DNA of 46,890 nucleotides from Candidatus Nitrosocosmicus sp. (lineage in GTDB: Archaea; Thermoproteota; Nitrososphaeria; Nitrososphaerales; Nitrososphaeraceae): contig JARFXS010000014.1 in assembly GCA_029194465.1 (NCBI GenBank), forward strand, positions 1 through 46,890. Reading direction: 5' to 3'. Both the position numbers and the translations under genes were made by a program. Below are positions 29,217 to 39,804 of the stretch, in pieces. Under the pieces are notes generated by a model. The model had not been told where the DNA came from. It did no database searches and saw only the letters and a list, made by a program, of their open reading frames with translations. How positions within the stretch are numbered: the stretch's first letter is position 1; the number at the start of each line of letters is the position of its first letter.

Positions 29217-32200
29217 TTGAACCTCAGGCTTGCCAATGTTATTACTGAACCACTTGCTAATAGCAAACTTCCCATTGCTATGGGAATATCGATAATAGTG
29301 ATTGTCATTATTTCGCTTTTGATGACTCGCCAATTATTGGAGTACAATCACATAACCGGGAATATCATGTTCATTATGACTATTGTTGTATGTTATGGAA
29401 TCGGTTCTTTTGTTCTCCTGAGCTTCGCACACAGGGTAAGTAAAGAATTGAGGAGTAAATCACGCCTAAGCAACATTATGCACTGGACGGTGATTATTGT
29501 ACAATTTGGAATTTTGATAACTTTGGTATTCATGTTAGTTTTCGGTAATCCAGAATATGTCTTATCTAAGTCGATATTTGCAGCTAGTTCAATACTTGCC
29601 ACGGTAATCATGTTGGTAATAACTTTTAAATTTTTTTCATGGTATAGGGCCAGTAAGTTCAAAAATCCCATAGTTTTGTTCTATGCTCTTGCTGCATTAA
29701 CACTTGCTTGTTCTATTTTTGAAGACGCCAGTACAAAATTACTAATGGTCCAAATCATTTATGATGAATCTATACCAGACAACCAGATAATAGGATCATC
29801 ATTTCAATACAAGGGGTCAGAGAAATATGATGGACAAGTTGTATTTGTAGAAACAAAAACGGATGAAACGGCCTTATTCATAATCCCCAAATCATATTTA
29901 GAATTATACAATTATCTTAACTCTATAATTCTGCCAGTGGGATTTATTTTCAGATGGATAGCCTCTACGATGCTATTGCGGAATGTTTATAAGAAAATTG
30001 GCCCATTTCCAATATATCTTTGGATAATAATATCTCTACCACTTGTACTCTATTTGATTGGTAAGATGCCGGGCTTCTTTTCAGGTGAAAGTCTTGCCGG
30101 GATTGACGAAGCATATCGATACTATTTTCGAGTATTATTTAGAGTGGGAACGATAGCTGGGAACATATTATTTGGTTTAGCGTTCTTCATAGTTGCGAAG
30201 AAATTGAGATCGTCAAAAGTTAGAGATTATCTTATCTTAGCTGGCCTTGGTGATACAATAGTTGGGATTGCTCTTTCTACTTCAGCGATAGAACCAACCT
30301 TCGGCGTTGCTGCACATTCATTAGTCCTTCTTTCCACATATCTCTTTACACTTGGTTTGTATGCTTCGGCTATTACGGTTTCCCAGGAAATGAAGTTACG
30401 ACAATCAATAAGAGACTCAGCCATTGAAGAATCAAAACTTTTATCTAGTATAGGATCTGCACAAATGGTACAAGAAATAGAGAAAAAAGTCTTTGCGGTA
30501 GTCGAAAAGGAAAAAGCGGAATTGACAAGGCATACAGGCTTACAACCGTCATTTACGGACCTAGACACAAGAGAGTATTTGGACACCGTACTTAAAGAGA
30601 TAAAAATAATTCAAAATATTGATGATATTATTTCAAAAAGCAAAAGTATCCTATCTGATTCTAGGGAATTTATTCTGTGCACCAGACCTTCTGGATTAAG
30701 ATTAGCATTTAATAACTATTTTGAAATTTATCAGCAGATCACCGGAAATAGAAAAAACCACCCTGACAATGGAATCAAGATCATAACATCTATTACAAAT
30801 AGTAACGATATCGAAATAGTAAACAAGTTTTTGGAATTAGGAATAAGTATGAAACATGTAAAAAATCTACCCCTATCAACTTTGCTGCATCAGAAAATGA
30901 GATGATTGCAACGATACAAAAACAGAAGGCGGACAAATCCTTCAAAATCTTCTTACAACTAATGAACCAGCATATATTGAGCATTTTAATTCAATTTTTG
31001 ATGAATTGTGGGAAGATGGAATTGATATTAAAATAGGATTAATGATATTGAGACTGGAGTGGACAATGAAGGGATAGAAATAATTCAAAATCCCGAAACG
31101 TTTGAAAATTTATTCTACAGTCTAATCATATCTGCAAAGGGAAGATATTGTTGGAATATTTTCAATAACCAAATGCATTTAGACGTCAAAAAGCATGCTG
31201 GGACCCTTGACCTGATAAGAGAAAGACTAGAAACTAAATCCTTAAATGTAAGAATTTGTCCCTGAGGACAAATTGATTTATCAGACCATAAACGAATTTG
31301 AAGATCAGGTATTTCAGACAGAATCAAAATTAGACTAATGGAACCAAGCATGCAAACCAAAGTGTCAATAGTGGTAATTGATAAGAAATACTCACTCGCA
31401 GTTGAACTAAAAGATGATTCTAAGAATACCGTGGCTGAGGCTATTGGATTAGTAACATATTCTAACAGCAAATCAACGGTATTATCTTATTATTCGATCT
31501 TTGAAAGCTTATGGAAACAAACAGAACTATACAAGCAGTTGAAATTAAACGAGAGGATGCATAAGGAATTTATCAACACAGCTGCACATGAACTGAGGAC
31601 ACCAATTCAGCCAATCCTTGGGGCAGCAGATATTCTCAAAAATAACTCACCTAGTTCGAGGGAAAAGGAGCTTGTAGAAATAGTAAGTCGTAACGCTAGA
31701 AGATTGAAAAAACTTGCTGAGGACATACTCGATGTAACCAAAATGGAAGGATACGCCTTAAACCTGAATATGGAAAAATTTAGAATCAGAGATATCATAC
31801 TCGAGAATATTCACAATTGTGAAGCAAATTTTGAAAAAAGTAAGATTGAAATCAAGTATAATGAAATAGATGACTTACAGATTTTTGCAGACAAGGAGGG
31901 CATTAGTCGAGTTGTCTCAAATTTGATTAACAATTCAACAAAGTTCTTGCCCAGCACAGGAGGCATTATCTTAATCACGGTTAGACTGATAAAGTTCAAA
32001 AATGATGACAAATCCCTTGATATGGTGCAAATAAGTATAACTGACAACGGAACTGGTATAGATAATGAAATACTACCAAAGCTATTTACAAAATTTGCTA
32101 CTAAATCATTTCACGGAATTGGCCTTGGATTGTTTATTTCAAAGAGCATTATAGAGGCGCATGGCGGCAAGATATGGGCCGAGAACAATCAGAAAGGACA

Positions 32201-32261
32201 AGGGGCAACATTTTCATTTGTATTACCATTTGACAATTCTGAACAGGATAACAGCAAATAA
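29217..32261 (+). pseudogene. multi-membrane-segment histidine kinase, broken by frameshifts
   Basis: The coding path is: residues with ~10 membrane helices and a linker (29217-30905), then five phase changes between about 30871 and 31330, then the intact kinase core (31338-32261). Reading the right frame in turn recovers coding sequence at 30875-30948, 30949-31037, 31038-31257, 31258-31325 and 31338 on, including IRIN/ETGVDNEG-like and VPEDKLIYQTINEFEDQ stretches. The core holds the phospho-acceptor His in AAHELRTP (near 31587), the N box NLINNSTKF, G1 DNGTGI and G2 GIGLGLFISKS. These kinases are common in ammonia-oxidising archaea. As it stands it cannot make one protein. The 31338 frame could only give a kinase core without its sensor. 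Confidence 0.8.
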
Positions 32262-32280
32262 GCGTAGTTGGGTTTGCATA

Positions 32281-32655
32281 TTGACCAAAAGAAAAATATT
32301 AATAGTTGACGACGAATTTGACATCACTTTTGTCTTCAAAATAATACTGGAAGAAAGGGGCTTTGCTACCGATATTTGCAATGATCCAGCGATTGCCTTA
32401 TCGACATATAAGCCATATTATTATGATTTAGTAATGGTTGATCTAAAGTTACCGGGAATGACTGGTTTTGAGTTATATAGTCAAATCAGGATAATTGATA
32501 CTAAGACCAAAATATGCTTTTTGACTTCTAGTGAGCAGTTTCACCAGCAATATCGTAGCAATGAATTTCAAGATTTCGACCCAGATCTTTTCATTCAAAA
32601 GCCAGTTGAGAATGAAGTATTGATCAATAAAATCAATAGAATTATTGAAATGTGA
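32281..32655 (+). CDS. response regulator, single receiver domain
   Basis: The receiver has 124 residues, starting with TTG at 32281. Longer starts upstream lie inside the kinase gene in another frame and add non-family sequence. The chain is only a receiver: acidic pair in LIVDDE, phospho-acceptor Asp in VMVDLKLPG, Thr in FLTSSE, Lys in FIQKPV. There is no DNA-binding or output domain. It begins 20 bases after the stop of the decayed kinase and was probably its partner in a two-component system; it could now take signals from another kinase. Confidence 0.92.
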   Translation: MTKRKILIVDDEFDITFVFKIILEERGFATDICNDPAIALSTYKPYYYDLVMVDLKLPGMTGFELYSQIRIIDTKTKICFLTSSEQFHQQYRSNEFQDFDPDLFIQKPVENEVLINKINRIIEM

Positions 32656-32922
32656 TCTACTGAAAGGATATTCACTTAAATTCTACGATTAAGCTGTAAT
32701 CTTTTATTCTTAATGAAGTATATAGAATGAGACTTAATTCCAATATTTTAATACCTGTTTATTAATCCGCCCAAGTCAGCATGCAATGGTTATATGGAAT
32801 TGACTCTTACCGACTTGAGTACTCCGTCATTTGGTCCTAACAAGTACAATAGATGTTAGCCAATGACACCCTCCAGGTAACGATATTTTTATGAAATGCA
32901 GGATCTAAGGTGTTGGTTAAGT

Positions 32923-33378
32923 TTAGATAACAATCACTTTTCCCACCATGCCCGGGTGCAATATACAATAATATGGATATTCTCCTGACATCTCAAATCT
33001 GTATTCGTAACTTTTACCGGTACTAGATAGTGCTGTTGGACCTGCCAACCCGGAATCAAATATCCGAGATGCATCAGCATCTCCCACCCCCCCTGAAGTA
33101 ACGGTATGAAATGAAAAATCGTCATTTGTCCACAAAACTGTCTGACCAACGTTTACCATTATAGGATTTGGATTATAAGCAGTTTCAGTTAGAAATGTCG
33201 CTCCAGGTACAATTGATACCAATATTTTATCTGTATTTGGTACTGTGACATTTCTGGGCATTGGGGATATTATATCTCCAACTTTTTGAGCATATACACA
33301 TTGAAAATGTACTTGAAGAGAAACTAAAACTGCAACTACGGTTAACACAACCATAAAAGAAAGTGGGATTATTTTCAT
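32923..33378 (-). CDS. secreted plastocyanin-like cupredoxin
   Basis: The protein has 151 residues. A signal peptide (about 1-30, ending VYA) is followed by a ~110-residue cupredoxin fold. The type-1 copper ligands are visible: His91 in FSFHTV, then Cys138, His141 and Met144 in YYCILHPGM. It would carry single electrons outside the membrane. Ammonia-oxidising archaea use many such blue copper proteins in place of cytochromes to link ammonia oxidation to the respiratory chain, but some serve other redox tasks. Single gene. Confidence 0.93.
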   Translation of the reverse strand: MKIIPLSFMVVLTVVAVLVSLQVHFQCVYAQKVGDIISPMPRNVTVPNTDKILVSIVPGATFLTETAYNPNPIMVNVGQTVLWTNDDFSFHTVTSGGVGDADASRIFDSGLAGPTALSSTGKSYEYRFEMSGEYPYYCILHPGMVGKVIVI

Positions 33379-33650
33379 TAGTGGATATAAGTAAATTGAT
33401 CCTTAATATTTTATGTTAAATCATGTTTGAGTCGAGTATTTTCGTAACATTCACAGAATTTTCAGATTATTCTGCTTTAGAAATTCTCGGACTAATCGAG
33501 GCATTTGCGCTTGTTATTTCTTCCATAAAATCAAGCATGTTTTTAGGTGCGAGGCTGAATGAAATTCCGTTTCATCCTTTAATTATTATACAAATATTTA
33601 AATAAACATTTATTTCCTCACTTCTAGCTTTCAGTAAATATCAAAAGAAA

Positions 33651-34685
33651 ATGAATTTGAATCACCAAACCAAAATATGGTTAGTTTTGATTTCCCTTTG
33701 GGTAATTAATGGTTCCAGCTTCCTTGCTATTAAAGTGGCCATCGATACTATCCCTCCTATTTTGAGTGCCGGTTTGCGTTTTAGTATAGCTGGCGCAATA
33801 TTATTCACAATTTATTTCCTTCAAGTAAATAGACCTAGATTGTGGGAACACCACGACCCCGACCATTCACAGAAAATACCTGACGTAGGACAAAATATGC
33901 GAGTTCAGCTAAAGGTGCCTAGAGAGAAGATTACACTCCATCAATGGAAGGACAGTCTTATTTTGGGTGTTACCTTATTTTTAGGGGGACAAGGATTGTT
34001 AACATGGGGAGCCCAATACTTATCTTCAGGCATGACAGGATTGCTAAACTCTACTATTCCTTTATGGGTAGCGATCATAGGTTATTTGTTGTATAGATGG
34101 TTTAAGAAAGACAGCCTTGGCAAGAAAATGTCTAGAGGTACAATGTTGGGTTTGATCGCTGGTTTTGGTGGATTGATGCTCCTAGTGGGCCCTTCAATTG
34201 GGTCAGGAGACCTTGATCCTATTGGAACAGTAGCGCTGATAATTAGTTCAATCTCATGGGCCATTGGGTCTATCTATTCAACCAGAGCCCAACTCCCAGT
34301 GAGCATATTGGCTTCTGCAGGTATGATAATGATTACTGGAGGTTTGATGCTTACTGGTGTGAGTTTCATACTTGGGGAGTATAAAGATCTGGACCTGATG
34401 CAGATCTCAATCCAATCTATAGTAGCGCAAATTTACTTGATAGGAATAATTACGGTTGTAGGGTTTACTGATTTTTACTGGCTCCTAAGGGTGACATCCG
34501 CCTCTCTCGCAAACACATTTGCCTACGTTAGTCCGGTGATAGCGGTGCTTCTAGGGGTGGTAGTATTGCATGAAAACATAACTCTAATTACCGTAATAGC
34601 TATGGTCATAATTCTGGCAGGAGTCGCATTGATGGTGACAAAAAAGAAGGCTCCAAGCAAATCAAAACAGATTGAATCTAGTTGA
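33651..34685 (+). CDS. EamA/DMT-family transporter
   Basis: The protein has 344 residues and about ten membrane helices in two EamA repeats (about 10-175 and 190-335). The first repeat starts LISLWVINGSSFLAIKVAID, the usual opening, with a conserved Gly/Pro-rich second helix. Between helices 2 and 3 lies a hydrophilic insert (about 60-105, with several His and Asp), longer than usual in the family and probably cytoplasmic. DMT proteins export metabolites, amino acids or drugs; the substrate is unknown. Single gene. Confidence 0.92.
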   Translation: MNLNHQTKIWLVLISLWVINGSSFLAIKVAIDTIPPILSAGLRFSIAGAILFTIYFLQVNRPRLWEHHDPDHSQKIPDVGQNMRVQLKVPREKITLHQWKDSLILGVTLFLGGQGLLTWGAQYLSSGMTGLLNSTIPLWVAIIGYLLYRWFKKDSLGKKMSRGTMLGLIAGFGGLMLLVGPSIGSGDLDPIGTVALIISSISWAIGSIYSTRAQLPVSILASAGMIMITGGLMLTGVSFILGEYKDLDLMQISIQSIVAQIYLIGIITVVGFTDFYWLLRVTSASLANTFAYVSPVIAVLLGVVVLHENITLITVIAMVIILAGVALMVTKKKAPSKSKQIESS

Positions 34686-35279
34686 CAAGGATATCAAAGG
34701 TCCTCTGTTTTGAAAGTATTACACCCGCGCTAATTTAAGTCGACCCACCTAGTGTGAGTCAAATTTTATACACCTATAAAAAATTACTATTACCCTGTCT
34801 CTGTATTTCTTATTGAGTTAAGACACTATTACATCTAGATAAACCAATACTTATCACCTTCATCCAACTTATTCCATCTTCTTATTTTTAAGGAATAATT
34901 TGACACTTTTGATAAAAAGATAGGCAATTTTGTGATACTCCATAAACGTAATATACATTGGTGTTCCTATTAGTGGTAAGAAAATTCGAGTTAGTCTAGC
35001 AGGAAATTACAGAGTTGAAAGAATAAAACATCAATAATAAATTATCAAAACAAGCAGAATTTCTTAGTGATCAATTGGAGTAAGATTTGTTAGTGGGGTT
35101 AATTTGAGCAGAAATTGAACATCAAATAAATATCAAAATTCATAAAGGGATTTTCAAAACATTTTGCAATCGTATGCATCAAGGCATGCCGTTAAATCAC
35201 TATCAAATTTAGGTTAGAATAATGGTTCGTTTAAAGGCAAGAAAGAATAGTTAAAAAGAACAGATCCAATTTACTTCTA
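34686..35279. other. 594-base intergenic region
   Basis: Between the EamA gene and the C2H2 gene. Apart from the possible hairpin, nothing was recognised. Confidence 0.4.
34742..34760 (+). terminator. possible hairpin after the EamA gene
   Basis: GACCCAC (34742-34748) can pair with GTGAGTC (34754-34760) with one mismatch and a five-base loop, followed by a T-containing stretch, 55 bases after the stop. A weak candidate. Confidence 0.2.
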
Positions 35280-35711
35280 TTGGCTGTATATATAGACTTG
35301 GAAAATATTGATGCTAATACGAGGTCCGTCTTGTTGAGGGACATGGAATTAGAGTTTTTCCCAAACGACAATAATATTACACATTATTACAATATCATAA
35401 ATTCAGAAGACACTAACAATGGAGATATTGGCGGTAGGGTTAGCTATGACTCAACCACTGTTAAAGGGATAGAGATAGAAGAGAATCTAGACCACATAAA
35501 TGATATCAAACATAAAATTAGAGATATAATGCTAAGAAATTCAATTACTGAATATGTTGCAACTAGAGATAGGCAATCTACCAATACGATAAACGTAATG
35601 AAACGAACGAGTGGAGAATCTATAGGTATTTTTCAATGTAGGCATTGTGCCATGGAATTTGATGACGAAATCCAGCTTAGTAGTCATCTGCGCATGCACT
35701 ATTTCATTTGA
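35280..35711 (+). CDS. C2H2 zinc-finger protein, lineage-specific family
   Basis: The protein has 143 residues and a TTG start. The N-terminal ~100 residues form a mixed alpha/beta region with no recognised domain; the C-terminal ~25 residues are a single C2H2 finger: CRHC, then a DDEIQLSSHLRMH helix with two His, ending HYFI. A YVATRD segment precedes the finger. The 122-residue gene at 45599-45967 shares the same architecture, including a YVVTRD segment and a C2H2 finger ending in HYF, so the two are paralogues. Function unknown; possibly regulators or RNA/protein-binding factors. Confidence 0.75.
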   Translation: MAVYIDLENIDANTRSVLLRDMELEFFPNDNNITHYYNIINSEDTNNGDIGGRVSYDSTTVKGIEIEENLDHINDIKHKIRDIMLRNSITEYVATRDRQSTNTINVMKRTSGESIGIFQCRHCAMEFDDEIQLSSHLRMHYFI

Positions 35712-36180
35712 TATCCTAAATCAGCTTATTACATCGTGAAGTGACCCGAACAGTGACTCTCTATTTTGGAAATAAGAGGCATTCTAAGAAATCTTGAGAT
35801 AATTGTTTATAAACTTTGTAAAATCTTAGTATCAACCAAAAAGAATGAATGAATAACAAATATTGCATGATTCAGTACTATACATCATGATGGTACAAGG
35901 ACATTCATTCTGTTCCTTCTAGCAGACAATATCTGAATTACATTTTATTATAGAATAATAGAATATACGGGTTAAATAAAAAAATACTACCGCTATATTC
36001 TGTAAGATTTCTAAATGAAAACAAAATGAGATATAGCTTATTTCAAATCTAAAAAACCAGCATTGAAAGTCCAGACCCCTGCTACCAGATTCGAGCGGTA
36101 TCTCAATTGTATATAATTTTTTTGTTTGATACAGCGATCTTATTTTATACCTACCTTAGAATTTAACAATCATACCAGAA
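35712..36180. other. 469-base intergenic region
   Basis: No gene recognised. A TATA-like TATTTTATAC at 36141-36150 probably belongs to the following small membrane-protein gene. Confidence 0.4.
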
Positions 36181-36411
36181 ATGACAAAATTTAGTCACAA
36201 ATCAGGTAGATGGTGCATTGTTTTTGGATCTATATTGATTATTATGGGAATCCTATTTCAGTTACAGAGCATTTCGTTGATTGGCCCGTCTTCCTCATTC
36301 ATGTACTCGAATCAAAACTGGACACTTTATGGTTTTATAATTATCGTGATTGGAATCACTGTCCTAGTAATCGGAATTTACGGGAAGACAGTAAGGTATA
36401 AAAAACTTTAG
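36181..36411 (+). CDS. small two-span membrane protein
   Basis: The protein has 76 residues. Two hydrophobic helices (about 12-33 and 46-68) are separated by a short polar loop with a sequon; both ends are basic. The topology implies both termini inside. I do not recognise a family. An overlapping frame at 36210-36401 is rejected, because it lacks the protein-like pattern. Confidence 0.6.
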   Translation: MTKFSHKSGRWCIVFGSILIIMGILFQLQSISLIGPSSSFMYSNQNWTLYGFIIIVIGITVLVIGIYGKTVRYKKL

Positions 36412-36482
36412 TATTTTTTTGTACATTAAATATCATTTAGGCTCGAATTCTGGTTCTTACAACTAAAAAAAGGCTATGGGGT

Positions 36483-37115
36483 CTAATTTCGATTGTTGGT
36501 CAGAAATAAGGTTAGAATTTTGATTCTCTCTTGATCGTTACTAAATAAATCTATATACGTAGAAGTATAATTGGGAGGTACCCCTTCAACCATATTATCT
36601 ACACAAAATCCCAACTCGGTAAAAGTCGCAATAATCCACGCTTTCCAATTCATGTAATCTTCACATATGACCGGTGAAAAGAGCTCATCAGTGTACTCGG
36701 TTATTAATAGCAGACGACCATTTTTCTTCATTTTATGTAATAAAGTTTTGTATAATGGTTTCCAGAATACCTCATTTTCACGATCAATATATTTTGGATG
36801 CGGTAGTACAGACAAGATTTCATTTACTGAATAATCTGGTAACTCGTCAATTACCTTTTCAAACGGACCATTTACAAATAATAAATTATCCTTCCTATTC
36901 GAAAGTAGTAGGCAAGATTTCCGATGCTGAGTAGGATCTATCTCTATTCCAATATGAAATATATTCCAGTTCTCATCCTTGTTCGATAATTGGTATAGAA
37001 ATTTTCCATCACCACAGCCCAGTTCAACTATCAGTTTATCATATTTGGTCAAAAATGACACGTCAATAGTATGGTCCATTTGATCAAGAAATATACAAGA
37101 TTTAAATAAATTCAT
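36483..37115 (-). CDS. class I SAM methyltransferase, TrmB-like
   Basis: The protein has 210 residues. The SAM-binding motif I is IVELGCGDGKFLYQL (about 28-42), followed by IGIEIDP with the acidic ribose-binding residue. The later SVLPHPKYIDREN segment sits where tRNA (guanine-N7) methyltransferases have an FPDPW-like catalytic motif, but it is not the standard sequence. It could methylate RNA or another substrate; I rate the RNA call as weak. Single gene, divergent from the SDR gene. Confidence 0.8.
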   Translation of the reverse strand: MNLFKSCIFLDQMDHTIDVSFLTKYDKLIVELGCGDGKFLYQLSNKDENWNIFHIGIEIDPTQHRKSCLLLSNRKDNLLFVNGPFEKVIDELPDYSVNEILSVLPHPKYIDRENEVFWKPLYKTLLHKMKKNGRLLLITEYTDELFSPVICEDYMNWKAWIIATFTELGFCVDNMVEGVPPNYTSTYIDLFSNDQERIKILTLFLTNNRN

Positions 37116-37276
37116 TCACATTATTTGCAATATTGTAAATCATGACCAGTCAGTTGATTCGGATGTTATGGCTGAGAAGATTATATTAATATTGTCAAAA
37201 TTTGGTTTGTAGGCAGAACATTAATTTTAAAAGAGGAATGGAAAGGTAAATTCATAACTACGTGTAATGTAAACCA

Positions 37277-38026
37277 ATGGATCGTGATTTTTATGATCAA
37301 GTGATCTTGGTTACTGGTGGCACAGGTGCATTAGGCTCTAAAGTATCAGAATCGTTTCTGAACTTCTCTCCAAGAGCTATCATCATAACTTATAGATCTG
37401 AAACCGAAATGCAAAAATCAAAGTCAAAAATCATTGAGGGAAGTAGTAAGAAACAAAAAGAGAATCACCGTACTCAAGTCGAATTCGTGAAGGCTGATAT
37501 TACACATGAAGACGAGGTCAAAACACTAATCTCAGATATACTTGAAAAATTTGGACAAGTCCACGTTTTAGCAAATGTAGTTGGCGGGTATATCGGTGGC
37601 AAAAGTGTAAGTGAAACAAGTGAAGAAGAATGGGATAAGATGATGTCGATTAATCTAAAATCTGCGTTCCTCATAAGTAAACATGTTTTGAGATCTATGA
37701 AGGCGAAAAAGTTTGGAAAGATTGTTCATATATCTTCAGCCACTGGTGCAAAAGCCAGTGGTAATGATTCTGCGTACGCAGCATCAAAGGCGGGATTAAT
37801 AAGACTTGTTGAATCAATGGCGGAGGAGACAACTGGTCTAAACATAACCATTAATTGCATCCTTCCAACCATAATAGATACAGAATCAAATAGAAAAGCC
37901 ATGCCTAAGTCCAATTACTCAACATGGATAGCACCTGCGGATTTGGCTAAGGTAATTTGCTTTTTAGCTTCAGAAGATTCCAAAATAATTAATGGGGTTG
38001 CAATCCCAACCCGGGGAAACCTTTAA
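37277..38026 (+). CDS. SDR-family oxidoreductase
   Basis: The protein has 249 residues, typical of classical short-chain dehydrogenases. The Rossmann motif is TGGTGALG (about residues 13-20), followed by a VVGG segment in the NNAG position (ANVVGGY). The catalytic Ser is in HISSATG, the Tyr-Lys pair in YAASK, and the expected INCILPTIIDTESN loop follows. It would use NAD(P)H to reduce or oxidise an alcohol or ketone; the substrate is unknown. Similar genes are often called 3-oxoacyl-ACP reductases, but archaea of this group lack a full fatty-acid pathway. Confidence 0.92.
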   Translation: MDRDFYDQVILVTGGTGALGSKVSESFLNFSPRAIIITYRSETEMQKSKSKIIEGSSKKQKENHRTQVEFVKADITHEDEVKTLISDILEKFGQVHVLANVVGGYIGGKSVSETSEEEWDKMMSINLKSAFLISKHVLRSMKAKKFGKIVHISSATGAKASGNDSAYAASKAGLIRLVESMAEETTGLNITINCILPTIIDTESNRKAMPKSNYSTWIAPADLAKVICFLASEDSKIINGVAIPTRGNL

Positions 38027-38360
38027 GGTTCATAACGCTTTGTACGGATTACCAAATAAGCCAAATCACAGATTTTTCTAAAATTATTCGATTGAATCGC
38101 TCTGGGTTCAACCATATTTGATAAAATGGGGATGATTATTATCAAAATCCAGCTATTAGTATTGGTTTTATTTGTAGTTTATCGATTTATGATAAGTTTG
38201 AATAACTTTCAAAATATTATCGAGATTTACTTTAACAGGTTGACCTATAACACAATGGATTCTACATGAATATGAAGAGCCCAATCATATGTGAATAATT
38301 ACCCTCCTTTCCAGGCACTTGAATTAAAGGATTTATTTAGTAACAAATTACCATACTTAA
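38027..38360. other. 334-base intergenic region
   Basis: Between the SDR gene and the hemerythrin-like gene. An 8-bp inverted repeat (TTTGATAA 38117-38124, TTATCAAA 38139-38146, 14-base spacer) lies about 90 bases after the SDR stop. No gene recognised. Confidence 0.4.
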
Positions 38361-38955
38361 TTGTCAAAATTGAAATCATCTCAAGATCTTAAGCATGATC
38401 ACATTACCATTAGAAGAATTAAAGATGTTGCTTTGACATGCTCAAAGAAACTAAACAAGGCTAAATATGTTCCTATAGAAGATATAGAAATTATTTCAGT
38501 GGTAATTGAGGAGTATGTCGATCATTTTCACCATGGAAAAGAAGAAACTGCCTTCTTTCCTGAAACTAAAGTAAATAGTGAATTTTCAGAAGAAATACGC
38601 AAATTTCTGATTGAGCATGAGTTTGGAAGAAGAATAGCCATCATGCTCTAGAGCAGTAAACGAATGGAAATCGAAAATCAAAGAGGCCGATAATGATGGA
38701 GAAGAAAGGAAACATCTCGTAGAACCTATTGCAAGGTTTTTGAAAGCATACGCCATTTTTATTGATGACCATACTGGAAAAGAGGATAAATTCTTTGATA
38801 GTATTGAAGAAGGCAAGATTATTTCCGAGAGTGAAGACGAATTGCTGTTAAAACATTACGAATCATGCATGAATCAAGCAGGCGGGAAAATTAGGATTGA
38901 ACAAATGATTAATCTAATAAATTATCTTGAAGCTAGAGAATGGATGAAGGATTGA
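38361..38955 (+). pseudogene. hemerythrin-like HHE protein split by one frameshift
   Basis: Two adjacent frames together give one ~198-residue HHE cation-binding protein. The first (38361-38651) has HDH near residue 13, HFHHGKEETAFFP and EHEFGRR; the second phase, readable from 38641 to 38955, continues SRAVNEWKSK and ends with the HTGKEDKFFDSIEEG helix. These His/Glu clusters are the di-iron ligands of hemerythrin-like domains, which bind O2, NO or iron. The phase jump lies between 38634 and 38650, where the first frame meets TAG. It could be a recent loss or a one-base sequence error. Confidence 0.75.
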
Positions 38956-39197
38956 TTCTATCTACTCGAGATCCATGGCTTAAGAATGAGGCAAAAATCA
39001 TAAGAAATCGCAGTATGTAATCAACTTTGAGACCCAAAAATTGATTTCAATATGAAAGAATGTCAATTTCAGTGGCTCTGATCCGCGATTTCGTTGTTCT
39101 CTAGTTCAAACCCGTAGATAAGTAGGACTAAGATCTCCCCTTATCATAAAGTATAAAATGAAGGAATAGTTTTGTCTGAATACAAAAGAAATGATTA
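38956..39197. other. short intergenic region
   Basis: About 240 bases between the hemerythrin-like gene and the end of the Ser-Asp-repeat gene. A GTTCAAACC sequence at 39104-39112 looks like a tRNA T-loop, but no tRNA fold surrounds it. Confidence 0.3.
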
Positions 39198-39288
39198 TCA
39201 GTTAAAACTGAAATCAATTCCCACAGATCTCATCGTATCTTCGACGTCGTCAAATATTCCGCCTAAACCTGAGCTTGACGATCCTGAA

Positions 39289-39324
<36 letters not shown>

Positions 39325-39440
39325 GATCCAAAGTCAGAGTCATCTATACTGTTCGAGAAGCTGAATCGGTCCATAAAACTGTCGTCGTCATCGTCATTGC
39401 TACTGCTACGGCTACTACTGCTACTGCTACTGCTACTGCT

Positions 39441-39804
39441 TGAATCATCGTCATCGTCATCGTCATTGCTACTGCTACGGCTACTGCTTGAATCATCGTC
39501 ATCGTCATCGTCATTGCTACTGCTACGGCTACTGCTTGAATCGTCGTCATCGTCATCGTCATTGCTACTGCTACGGCTACTGCTTGAATCATCGTCATCG
39601 TCATCGTCATTGCTACTGCTACGGCTACTGCTTGAATCGTCGTCATCGTCATTGCTACTGCTACTGCTTGAATCGTCGTCATCGTCATTGCTACTGCTAC
39701 TGCTACGGCTACTGCTTGAATCGTCGTCATCATTGTCTATTGCTACTGCTACTGCTACTGCTTGAATCGTCGTCATCGTCATTGCTACTGCTACTGCTAC
39801 TGCT
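39441..39804. repeat. 48-bp tandem repeats encoding Ser/Asp/Asn runs
   Basis: Units begin at 39441, 39489, 39537, 39585 (each 48 bp), 39633 (36 bp), 39669 (48 bp), 39717 (46 bp) and 39763. Each 48-bp unit encodes 16 residues of Ser, Asp, Asn and Arg on the minus strand. All unit lengths are multiples of three except the 46-bp one, which carries the frameshift. Slippage during replication could change the copy number and phase. Confidence 0.8.

Noticed and set aside
32161-32280. Longer N-terminus for the response regulator starting at 32161
   Set aside because: It lies inside the kinase core in another frame; the family start fits the TTG at 32281.
33423-33605. Plus-strand 60-codon frame between the cupredoxin and EamA genes
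   Set aside because: Hydrophobic and without domain or good start; no way to separate it from chance in AT-rich intergenic DNA.
36210-36401. Second plus-strand frame overlapping the two-span membrane protein
   Set aside because: The 36181 frame has a clear two-helix pattern; the other is its shifted reading.
39104-39112. tRNA-like GTTCAAACC sequence, also a similar one near 45544
   Set aside because: No paired T-stem, anticodon arm or acceptor stem could be built around either.
39441-39804. Possible CRISPR array
   Set aside because: The repeats are contiguous with no unique spacers and encode a protein repeat.
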